A stretch of DNA of 64,000 nucleotides, taken from assembly GCA_018822845.1 (NCBI GenBank), contig JAHJJD010000022.1, forward strand, positions 41,132 to 105,131, in the 5' to 3' direction. This document shows, one piece after another, positions 17,593-25,006 of this stretch (the first letter of the stretch is position 1; each line of letters begins with the position of its first letter). Below the pieces are notes generated by a model that saw only the letters and a list, made by a program, of their open reading frames with translations, was not told the origin of the DNA and ran no database searches. The position numbers and the translations under genes are program-made. This stretch comes from Gammaproteobacteria bacterium. GTDB lineage: Bacteria; Pseudomonadota; Gammaproteobacteria; Thiotrichales; Thiotrichaceae.

Positions 17593-18688
17593 ATGGAACT
17601 CAACCCCACCTACACTAAAATCAAAGACCTTCAGGGGCGCGTAGACGCTCTGAGGGGGTATCTTTGACTACGAAGTCAAAAGCGAACGGCTGGAAGAAGT
17701 AAGCCGCGAACTCGAAGACCCCAACATCTGGAATGACGCCAAGCGCGCCCAGGAATTCGGCAAGGAGCGCTCGGTACTGGAAGGTATTGTCGGTGGCATC
17801 GACAGGATCACCTCCGGCCTGAGTGACGCCAAAGAACTGCTCGAACTGGCTGAAATGGAAGATGACGAAGACAGTGCCAATGCCGTCATCGCTGATGTCG
17901 ATAGTATCGAAAGCGAAGTCAAAACCCTCGAATTCCAGCGCATGTTCTCCGGCGAAATGGACATGAACAACGCCTTCCTCGACATCCAGGCTGGCTCCGG
18001 TGGCACGGAAGCACAGGACTGGGCGGAAATGTTGCTGCGCATGTATTTGCGCTGGGGCGAGGCCAAAGGTTTCAAGACCGAACTGATCGAAGTCACCGCA
18101 GGCGATGTGGCGGGCATCAAGGGCGCGACCATCAGCTTTGAAGGGCCATACGCCTTCGGCTGGCTGCGTACCGAAACCGGCGTACACCGGCTGGTGCGCA
18201 AATCGCCGTTCGATTCGGGCAACCGTCGTCATACCTCGTTTACTGGCGTGTTTGTTTCCCCGGAAGTCGATGACAACATCGAAATTGACATCAACCCGGC
18301 GGATTTGCGCATCGACGTTTACCGCGCATCCGGTGCTGGCGGTCAGCACGTCAACCGGACGGAATCAGCGGTGCGGATTACCCACCTGCCGACCAATACC
18401 GTTGTGCAGTGCCAGAGCGGGCGTTCCCAGCACCAGAACAAGGATACGGCGATGAAGCAGTTACGCGCCAAGTTGTACGAGCTGGAAATGATGAAACGCA
18501 ACGCCGAAAAGCAGGCGCTGGAAGACAGCAAATCCGACATTGGTTGGGGCAGCCAGATCCGTTCCTACGTTCTCGACCAGTCGCGTATCAAGGATTTGCG
18601 CACCGGCGTGGAAACGGCCAACACCCAAGCGGTGCTGGATGGCGATCTCGACAAATTTATTGAAGCAAGTTTGAAAAGCGGACTTTAA
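17593..18688 (+). CDS. prfB: peptide chain release factor 2 (programmed +1 frameshift)
   Basis: RF2 recognises UGA and UAA stops. The gene is in two frames: 24 codons from the ATG at 17593, then an in-frame TGA at 17665-17667. A +1 shift on CTT continues at GAC (17666) to the stop at 18688, giving 364 residues (E. coli: 365). The C-terminal part carries the SPF stop-recognition tripeptide (RKSPFDSG) and the GGQ motif ([13 protein letters not shown]) that triggers hydrolysis. It is followed by lysS two bases later, as in E. coli. A plain ORF caller sees only the second part, starting at a later internal ATG. Confidence 0.97.
17653..17668 (+). promoter_or_regulatory. prfB autoregulatory frameshift site
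   Basis: AGGGGGTATCTTTGAC: an internal Shine-Dalgarno (AGGGGG), the slippery CTT codon and the TGA stop followed by C, identical to the E. coli RF2 site. Low RF2 lets the ribosome pause at UGA and slip +1, so RF2 controls its own synthesis. Confidence 0.97.
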
Positions 18689-18690
18689 AT

Positions 18691-20196
18691 ATGAGTGAAC
18701 AGGAACTCCAGCACGACCATTCTGATGACAACAAACTGATTACGCAACGCCGCGAAAAGCTGGCGAAACTGCGTGAACAGGGTGTGGCATTCCCCAATGA
18801 CGTGGTGCGTGAACACCAGGCCGCTGAACTGCACGCCAATTACGGTGAATATGAAAAGCCGTGGTTTGAGGAAAACGAAGTACAGGTCACGGTCGCCGGG
18901 CGCATGATGCTCAAGCGTCTGATGGGCAAGGCCAGTTTCGCTACCATTTCTGATGTTTCCGGGCGTATCCAGTTGTATTCCCAGAAAAATGTGTTGGGTG
19001 ACGAGCTGTTCGATGCTTATAGCCACTGGGATTTGGGTGACATCGTGTGGGCGAAAGGCGTTCTGTTCAAGACCCAGACTGGCGAACTGTCGGTGAAGGT
19101 AAGGGAAATCCGTCTGCTGACCAAATCGCTACGTCCGCTGCCGGAAAAATTCCACGGCCTCACCGACCATGAGCAGCGTTACCGCCAACGTTACATCGAC
19201 CTGATCATGAACGAGGAAACACGCAAGGATTTCGTGATTCGCTCAAAAATCGTCAGTTATATCCGCAATTTCTTCACCCAGCGTGATTTTCTGGAAGTGG
19301 AAACACCGATGTTGCAGGTGATTCCGGGCGGGGCAACCGCACGGCCTTTCATCACGCACCACAATGCGCTGGATTTGCCGATGTATTTGCGGATTGCGCC
19401 GGAACTGTTCCTCAAGCGGCTGGTGGTGGGTGGTTTCGAGCGTGTGTTCGAAATCAACCGTAACTTCCGCAACGAAGGGCTTTCCACCCGCCATAATCCT
19501 GAATTCACCATGATCGAATTCTATCAGGCGTATGCGACTTACCACGACCTGATGGATTTGACCGAGGCATTGATGCGTGGGTTGGCACTCGACGTGATTG
19601 GTAGTGCGGAAATTACCTATCAGGGTGAAACCTTCGATTTCAGCAAGCCATTTGCGCGTTTAAGCGTGCGCAATTCCATCCTGCATTACAACCCGGATGT
19701 TTCCGCCGTACAGATTGACTCGCTGGAAGGGGCGAAAGCCGTCGCTGCCAAGCTGGGCATCCCGCTCAAGGATGGTTACGGGCTGGGCAAAATCCAGATC
19801 GAAATCTTTGAGAAAACGGTTGAGCATCGTCTGTTACAACCGACTTTCATCACCGAATACCCGGCGGAAGTGTCGCCATTGGCGCGGCGTAATGACAATG
19901 ATCCGTTCATTACTGACCGTTTCGAGTTCTTTGTTGGCGGGCGTGAAATCGGCAATGGTTTCTCCGAATTGAATGATGCGGAAGATCAGGCTGAGCGTTT
20001 CATGCAGCAGGTGGCTGACAAGGATGCGGGCGATGATGAGGCCATGCACTATGACGCCGATTACGTGCGGGCGCTGGAGTACGGGATGCCGCCGACTGCG
20101 GGGCAGGGGATTGGCATTGACAGGCTGGTGATGTTGTTTACGGATGCGCCTTCGATTCGGGATGTGATTTTGTTTCCGCATATGCGCCCGGAATAA
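18691..20196 (+). CDS. lysS: lysyl-tRNA synthetase, class II
   Basis: A 501-residue class IIb aminoacyl-tRNA synthetase charging tRNA-Lys (E. coli LysS is 505). N-terminal OB-fold anticodon-binding domain (about residues 55-150: [16 protein letters not shown]), then the catalytic core with motif 2 ([18 protein letters not shown]) and motif 3 ([10 protein letters not shown]). It begins 2 nt after prfB and is probably cotranscribed with it. Ends facing the minus-strand CHAT gene. Confidence 0.97.
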   Translation: MSEQELQHDHSDDNKLITQRREKLAKLREQGVAFPNDVVREHQAAELHANYGEYEKPWFEENEVQVTVAGRMMLKRLMGKASFATISDVSGRIQLYSQKNVLGDELFDAYSHWDLGDIVWAKGVLFKTQTGELSVKVREIRLLTKSLRPLPEKFHGLTDHEQRYRQRYIDLIMNEETRKDFVIRSKIVSYIRNFFTQRDFLEVETPMLQVIPGGATARPFITHHNALDLPMYLRIAPELFLKRLVVGGFERVFEINRNFRNEGLSTRHNPEFTMIEFYQAYATYHDLMDLTEALMRGLALDVIGSAEITYQGETFDFSKPFARLSVRNSILHYNPDVSAVQIDSLEGAKAVAAKLGIPLKDGYGLGKIQIEIFEKTVEHRLLQPTFITEYPAEVSPLARRNDNDPFITDRFEFFVGGREIGNGFSELNDAEDQAERFMQQVADKDAGDDEAMHYDADYVRALEYGMPPTAGQGIGIDRLVMLFTDAPSIRDVILFPHMRPE

Positions 20197-20216
20197 GCGA
20201 TCACAGGTTTTGAATT

Positions 20217-20253
20217 ATTGGTAGCAACGGAATTTTTGTTTGTTGCTACCAAT
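20217..20253. terminator. 12-bp perfect inverted repeat between lysS and CHAT gene
   Basis: ATTGGTAGCAAC and GTTGCTACCAAT pair perfectly around a 13-nt loop. It lies between convergent genes and includes the stop codon of the CHAT-STAND gene. Neither strand has a good T-tract after the stem, so termination is plausible but not certain; it may instead protect transcript ends or be a site left from island insertion. Confidence 0.5.
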
Positions 20254-23200
20254 CCCATATGCCGGGTATTTCTTCATGTATGTCCGGTGGTTCAGGAAAA
20301 TCATTGCAGACTTTGTGATAGGTGGGCTTGAAAATAAGCCAATCATAAGGTAAGAATTTGCCAATAAACGTATTCCAATCTTGCTTGCTTAAATTATGAT
20401 TGGCGATGTTACATGCTTGCTCATGGAAACCATCAGGTGTGAATTCGTCAAAATTATGAATTCTTATATTGCCGTTTTCTTCAATTGCCAGATACTCACC
20501 ATCCGGGCTGAAAGCTATAATGGATCCGGGTAATGATAGATGTCCTATTATTTGTTTAAGATTTATATTCCATAGCGTGGCATCTGCTTTTCTATCATGG
20601 CTTAAAATCATTGATTTTCGCGAGTTTTGAATAATCTCGCTGGGGTTTGGATGTGGTATGGGTTGTTGCATTGATTGTGTGGTGACGATATCCCAGAGTT
20701 TGATGGTGGTGTCATTTTGATCCCAAGCCATTAATGCTTTTTCTGATAAAAACTTAAGATACCCGATGTGGTTTCCAACTTCCAGTGTTTTTATTAGTAA
20801 ATTATTTCTCGGATCAATTATTTTTAATGTGCCATCGCTGTTGTTGGCTATGGCTAATGATCCACTCGGTGAAAAAGCTATGACGCTATCTTTTGATGTT
20901 TTCAATAATTGGTATACAGGCTCTCCTCTTTCATCCCAGAACATTAAGTTATTATTGTCAATGGTTATGGTTTGATTGAGCGCCTCATTAAATTTTATAT
21001 CTTTAACTTGTTGTCCTGTTGATTTTGGCTGGGAAGGTGGGGAGAGGTTCTGGCAAAACTGAATATTGTTGTCGTTGTCAATGATAACCAGGTTGCCATT
21101 GGGTGCAGGCTTGATGATGGCTACTCCTTTGGCGGAGGTTTTGTATTGATCTGATAGCTTGCGACCTTGGAAGTCAAAATATTGTATGGTGTTTTTAGCC
21201 TTATCTAAAATAATGAATGATTTCATCGGGCTGATGATGATTTTTTGAATGTCCTTATTAAAACCTATTTTCTCTTGATTGTTTTCGTCCAAAATGCTTT
21301 CCGTCGGTTTTTGTGTAATCGTGTTGATGTCTTCAGTGTAGTCGATTGGGATGGTCTGTATAGGTTTGTTGGTCGATGCTTCATTCAGGTTTGTTGTTTT
21401 AATTTTTCTACCGAAATCATTCCAGAAAATTTGTTCCCGGTTGCTTTGGGTAATGATAATGCCGGATGTGCCAATGTCAAAATAATTGATTGGGGACATT
21501 TCTTCGTCTAGCGAGATAGTGCCCTGAAGCTTTCTGGATTCAGTGTCCCATATTTGCAAGTTTCTCTTTTCCTTGTTTAGTGTTACGAGCCTTCCTGATT
21601 TTTCGTCGAATCGGTCGCTATCAGGAAAATATAAGAGGGATAGAGTAGGGCGTTGAAGGACAAAACTTCTCTTGTCCTTTTTATTTTTGATGATAATGCG
21701 ACCATCCTTGTGAAATGTCCATAATTCATCACCGGCTTTCGCTCCATAGGCATTCTTCAGAGAGGGTTTTCTGTATAAGCTGGAAGAATAAAGTATCTGA
21801 CTTATGGTATGGTAAATCTCTGAACGTTTGTCTGCATTTGTTTCCAGTTGTTCTGCATGTAAGGCGAGTAGCAATGCCTGATCGGTGTTTTGTGATGAAT
21901 TATTCTGGTAGTTGTGGCTGAGAGCATGCGCATGTGTCAACAGGCTGTTGATGATGGCTGCTTTTGTTTGCTCCCGCGCCTGAAACCCAAACCAAATGGA
22001 TGATGCAAATGTAATGACCAATATTAAAATAGCGGCACCTTTACGTGTATTGTCCAGTTTGCGGTGCTTGATGCTTTTTTTCATGATGGAAAATTCGCAC
22101 GGGTCTTCACGCCAGTTACTTGTGCCATTCTGTCCTTTCTCGACTTGCTGCAAGTCGTATCGCTCCAGAGCATGACCGGTATACTTGTTACCCGCATTTT
22201 TCCATTCAGCTTTACGTCCATCAAGTATGCGTCGCGCTTTCTGTCCGGGATACGTGGATGAATCGTATTTATCTTCAATTACCTGGGCTAGTGTGTCGTG
22301 AACAAGCCGTGTTTGTGTTGACGGTGCAGTAGCCTTATTGATATAGGTATCGATCAAAAGATAATGCTTTTTGAGAGTATCCAACAGGTCACGGCGATAA
22401 TGAATGTGGGAATAGCGCTTTTCATAATCCGCTGCATCAAGATTTTGGCTGGTGCCTCTTTGGGTGGCGTGAGCGAAAAGTACATCCAGCATCAAGCCAC
22501 TATCTCTGGCTTCTTTACCCCAGGTTTTTTGTTTGGAAATTTCACTCAGTTGCCGATCGATATAGGTTTCCAGTAATAAACCTCTATGGTTTTCGGTTTC
22601 ATAGAGTTCTCTAGTCCAGACTCTGTCATCATCATTTTTAATCTTTTCCCACAATTGGTAAAGGATGATCTGAAGTGTGGGTGCAATACCTGATTGCGAG
22701 TCGATCAGTAAGTCGTCGGCTATTTGGTTAGCTAATTCTTCACAGGATGGCTCGATCCGCAAACGGTAAGCCTGTTGTAGCTCAGGGTTCTCAACCAGCT
22801 CACAGAGAATTTTGATGATGGCATTTTTATCGAGTGATTTGAGCGGGTAGTTGATCTGGTTGACAGCATATTTCTGACATGCATCAAGCAGTTCAGCGAA
22901 CCATTCTTTACGCAAGGCCATGACGATCTTGACGTGTGGTGGTTTGATCCCGGAGGGAGGGTTAAAGATGGTATGAAGAATCTTCAACAGCTTGGTTAGT
23001 GAGGTTGGGAAAGGGGAGCTACTATCCTGTTTTTCTTCTGCCAGGAATGCATCTTCCACTTGATCAATAATCCAAATGGCTGGTAATCCTTGGGGCGAGG
23101 GTTGATGTAGGCGAATACTAACGCTGGTTGGGTCTGCTGATCCAAATATTTGTTCGCGTATATCTCGTCTGTGGTCAAGCTCGTTATAACGGCAATATTC

Positions 23201-24079
23201 AACCTTTTGATGACGGACTTTCAGACGGGGAACTAGCCCGGCCAGTAGAAATGAGGTTTTGCCAATACCGGTAGCACTATGGATTAGCAGGATGTCGGAG
23301 GTCATGTTATCCAGCAGGTTAATAGTTTCTAGTAATTCTTGGCAGCGTCCAAAGAAAAGCCGTGCGTGTCTTTCCCGGTAATAGCGTAGGCTTCTGAATG
23401 GATTATCGTCGGTGGGGAGTTTCAAATTATCGAGAAGCGGCAGGCGGTTGCAGGGTTCGGTAGCTTCCAGCAGTTTCCATGAAACGTCAGGTGGGTCAAG
23501 GAACCAGACCCAAGCCTGTTGGGTGGTTTCAGTGGTGTTTATATCCAGGGAACGGAAGTTTTTACCGGTTCTGGTTTCAATGTCCTGTTTGGCCTGATTG
23601 AATGCTGTAGTGACTGAAAGACCGTTCTTGATTAATGCAGTATAGAAAGCCTTGGTAAACTCTCTGGCAGTTTGATCTCCAAGCGGGGCATTGGTGCCGA
23701 TTGCTGCTGGTATACCAGCATTGCGTAATGTCTGAACCTGGGGGGCATTCTGGCAGCCGTTCAGCACAACCAATTGCAAATTTGGACAGGAGCTCAGTTT
23801 TTCAGCCAAACCCTGAATATGCAGTTCACCCTCGTCCAGTTTTAGCACATCGCTATTGGAGTGACCTGCGAAATGCAATAATACCAGTCGCTGCCTGTTA
23901 TCGTTTAAATATTCCAGTAACTCCTCACTGTTGGTGTAGGGGAAATATTCAAGTTCAAAGCCCCGTTTGTGCAGGGCAGCGGTAAGGAATCCGCGCAAAT
24001 GTTCCATTTCCTTGCTGACCTGTTGTAAATAATTGGCTTGGTCATTGGCAAAGATGAGCAGAATAAGGGGGAGTTTCAT
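20246..24079 (-). CDS. CHAT protease-STAND NTPase-beta-propeller protein
   Basis: A 1277-residue signalling protein. Residues 1-190 form a CHAT (caspase HetF-associated with TPRs) protease: the dyad is H73 in HFAGHS and C109 in LNGCQN. About 225-470 is a STAND NTPase (FFGRCQELL lead-in, P-loop SATGIGKT at 268-275, Walker B IWIIDQVEDAF); the first P-loop residue is Ser rather than Gly/Ala. A transmembrane helix lies near 675-700. The C-terminal ~500 residues are a degenerate WD40-like propeller (repeats such as IAFSPSGSLAIANNSDGTLKI). By family analogy the propeller senses, the NTPase oligomerises and the protease is activated. The propeller DNA is AT-rich, the CHAT DNA GC-rich. Overlaps the following CHAT-like gene by 4 nt. 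Confidence 0.85.
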   Translation of the reverse strand: MKLPLILLIFANDQANYLQQVSKEMEHLRGFLTAALHKRGFELEYFPYTNSEELLEYLNDNRQRLVLLHFAGHSNSDVLKLDEGELHIQGLAEKLSSCPNLQLVVLNGCQNAPQVQTLRNAGIPAAIGTNAPLGDQTAREFTKAFYTALIKNGLSVTTAFNQAKQDIETRTGKNFRSLDINTTETTQQAWVWFLDPPDVSWKLLEATEPCNRLPLLDNLKLPTDDNPFRSLRYYRERHARLFFGRCQELLETINLLDNMTSDILLIHSATGIGKTSFLLAGLVPRLKVRHQKVEYCRYNELDHRRDIREQIFGSADPTSVSIRLHQPSPQGLPAIWIIDQVEDAFLAEEKQDSSSPFPTSLTKLLKILHTIFNPPSGIKPPHVKIVMALRKEWFAELLDACQKYAVNQINYPLKSLDKNAIIKILCELVENPELQQAYRLRIEPSCEELANQIADDLLIDSQSGIAPTLQIILYQLWEKIKNDDDRVWTRELYETENHRGLLLETYIDRQLSEISKQKTWGKEARDSGLMLDVLFAHATQRGTSQNLDAADYEKRYSHIHYRRDLLDTLKKHYLLIDTYINKATAPSTQTRLVHDTLAQVIEDKYDSSTYPGQKARRILDGRKAEWKNAGNKYTGHALERYDLQQVEKGQNGTSNWREDPCEFSIMKKSIKHRKLDNTRKGAAILILVITFASSIWFGFQAREQTKAAIINSLLTHAHALSHNYQNNSSQNTDQALLLALHAEQLETNADKRSEIYHTISQILYSSSLYRKPSLKNAYGAKAGDELWTFHKDGRIIIKNKKDKRSFVLQRPTLSLLYFPDSDRFDEKSGRLVTLNKEKRNLQIWDTESRKLQGTISLDEEMSPINYFDIGTSGIIITQSNREQIFWNDFGRKIKTTNLNEASTNKPIQTIPIDYTEDINTITQKPTESILDENNQEKIGFNKDIQKIIISPMKSFIILDKAKNTIQYFDFQGRKLSDQYKTSAKGVAIIKPAPNGNLVIIDNDNNIQFCQNLSPPSQPKSTGQQVKDIKFNEALNQTITIDNNNLMFWDERGEPVYQLLKTSKDSVIAFSPSGSLAIANNSDGTLKIIDPRNNLLIKTLEVGNHIGYLKFLSEKALMAWDQNDTTIKLWDIVTTQSMQQPIPHPNPSEIIQNSRKSMILSHDRKADATLWNINLKQIIGHLSLPGSIIAFSPDGEYLAIEENGNIRIHNFDEFTPDGFHEQACNIANHNLSKQDWNTFIGKFLPYDWLIFKPTYHKVCNDFPEPPDIHEEIPGIWDW

Positions 24080-24744
24080 ACCTGATTCCTTTCAAACAGG
24101 CGGAAGGCTTCCAGCGCCCGGTGGGGGTTGAGCAATTCACCGTTTGCCTCGAAACGCGGGCGCTTGTGGGTTAGCAGTCTGTACAACGTCCAGTCCAGTA
24201 CCTGCGGGTCATGCAGGAGCAGGCTCCAGTTCCAGCTTTGCGCGTCATCCTGCTTGAGGGTGTCGATACCCCGCGAACGTGCCTGCCACACTTCGGACAG
24301 CAGCACCTTGGAATCCGCCCGCGTGAATGCCGATTGCAACGCCACCTGCCTGCTGTCTGCCAGCAGCGAGGCGTAGAGTTCGCGGGCAAACCTTGTCGCC
24401 TGTGCAGCATTGTGGCAACTGTTGAGGAAGATCAGGTCTGGCGGGCGCGACCAGGTGCTGATGTGTTCGACGTACACCGCCTTGTCATCGGACAGTGACA
24501 CCCCGACATCGCTATACCCTGCGAAGTGCAGGATGGTGACTCGCCCAGCGAGTTGGCCGAGTGTGGTTTTGAGCTGGTTTTGGGTGAAGTATGGTTCGTA
24601 CTGAAGGTTGAAGGGGGGCGTGTCCGTCTGTCGCGATTCGAACAGGGTTTTGAGAGTGCTGAGTTCGGCAGGGATAGAGGCGAGCGGGTTGGTAGTGCTT
24701 TTTGCACCCAGCAACAGCACGACTGGAAGATATCCTGACGGCAC
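24076..24744 (-). CDS. CHAT-fold protein lacking the catalytic histidine
   Basis: A 222-residue protein matching the CHAT N-terminal module of its neighbour: an N-terminal strand (VVLLLGAKSTTNP), then ILHFAGYSDVGVS and IFLNSCHNAA. The cysteine (C110) is kept, but the histidine of the usual GHS/GHG is Tyr (Y77), so protease activity is unlikely. It has no NTPase or propeller. It is the first gene of a two-gene operon with the large CHAT-STAND protein (4-nt overlap) and could be a regulatory pseudo-protease or a substrate/inhibitor. A simple decayed duplicate is possible, but the frame is intact. Confidence 0.75.
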   Translation of the reverse strand: MPSGYLPVVLLLGAKSTTNPLASIPAELSTLKTLFESRQTDTPPFNLQYEPYFTQNQLKTTLGQLAGRVTILHFAGYSDVGVSLSDDKAVYVEHISTWSRPPDLIFLNSCHNAAQATRFARELYASLLADSRQVALQSAFTRADSKVLLSEVWQARSRGIDTLKQDDAQSWNWSLLLHDPQVLDWTLYRLLTHKRPRFEANGELLNPHRALEAFRLFERNQV

Positions 24745-25006
24745 GGCAAGCCCTTTCTCACTTGGGGATATGAGTAAATTATAGTGGTAATAATGCCCAC
24801 TTGATGAGATTTAAGTCAAAAAATGCTGCATGGGTTGTTTCCTGTTAACACCTGCGAGGGAGGAAACCTATGGATTTTATCAGTCAACAGCAGTCGAAAT
24901 TTTTTATCGTGCACTAAAGCTGGATATTATGACAAAAAACAACCACTAAAAATAAATTATAGGCTAATATCGGCAAATGATATTTGTGTGACAAAAGGTA
25001 ATCTGC
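24745..25006. promoter_or_regulatory. divergent control region of the CHAT operons
   Basis: 262 nt, AT-rich, between divergently read CHAT genes, so it should hold both promoters. A GGGAGG site (24858-24863) precedes a 15-codon open frame on the plus strand. I could not identify a convincing -35/-10 pair on either strand; a TATAAT-like hexamer on the minus strand near 24778-24783 lacks a good -35 at the right distance. Confidence 0.5.
24870..24917 (+). CDS. possible 15-residue leader peptide
   Basis: ATG to TAA encodes MDFISQQQSKFFIVH. GGGAGG lies 6 nt upstream, a better ribosome site than that of most genes here. It ends 89 nt before the CHAT multidomain gene on the same strand. An upstream leader could couple or attenuate expression. 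The frame is so short that chance is a real alternative. Confidence 0.25.
   Translation: MDFISQQQSKFFIVH

Noticed and set aside
17593..17667. prfB as a nonsense-mutated pseudogene
   Set aside because: The early TGA is the programmed RF2 frameshift site, with all of its elements intact.
17621..18349. 242-codon open frame on the minus strand
   Set aside because: Antisense to prfB, whose GGQ and SPF motifs establish the real frame.
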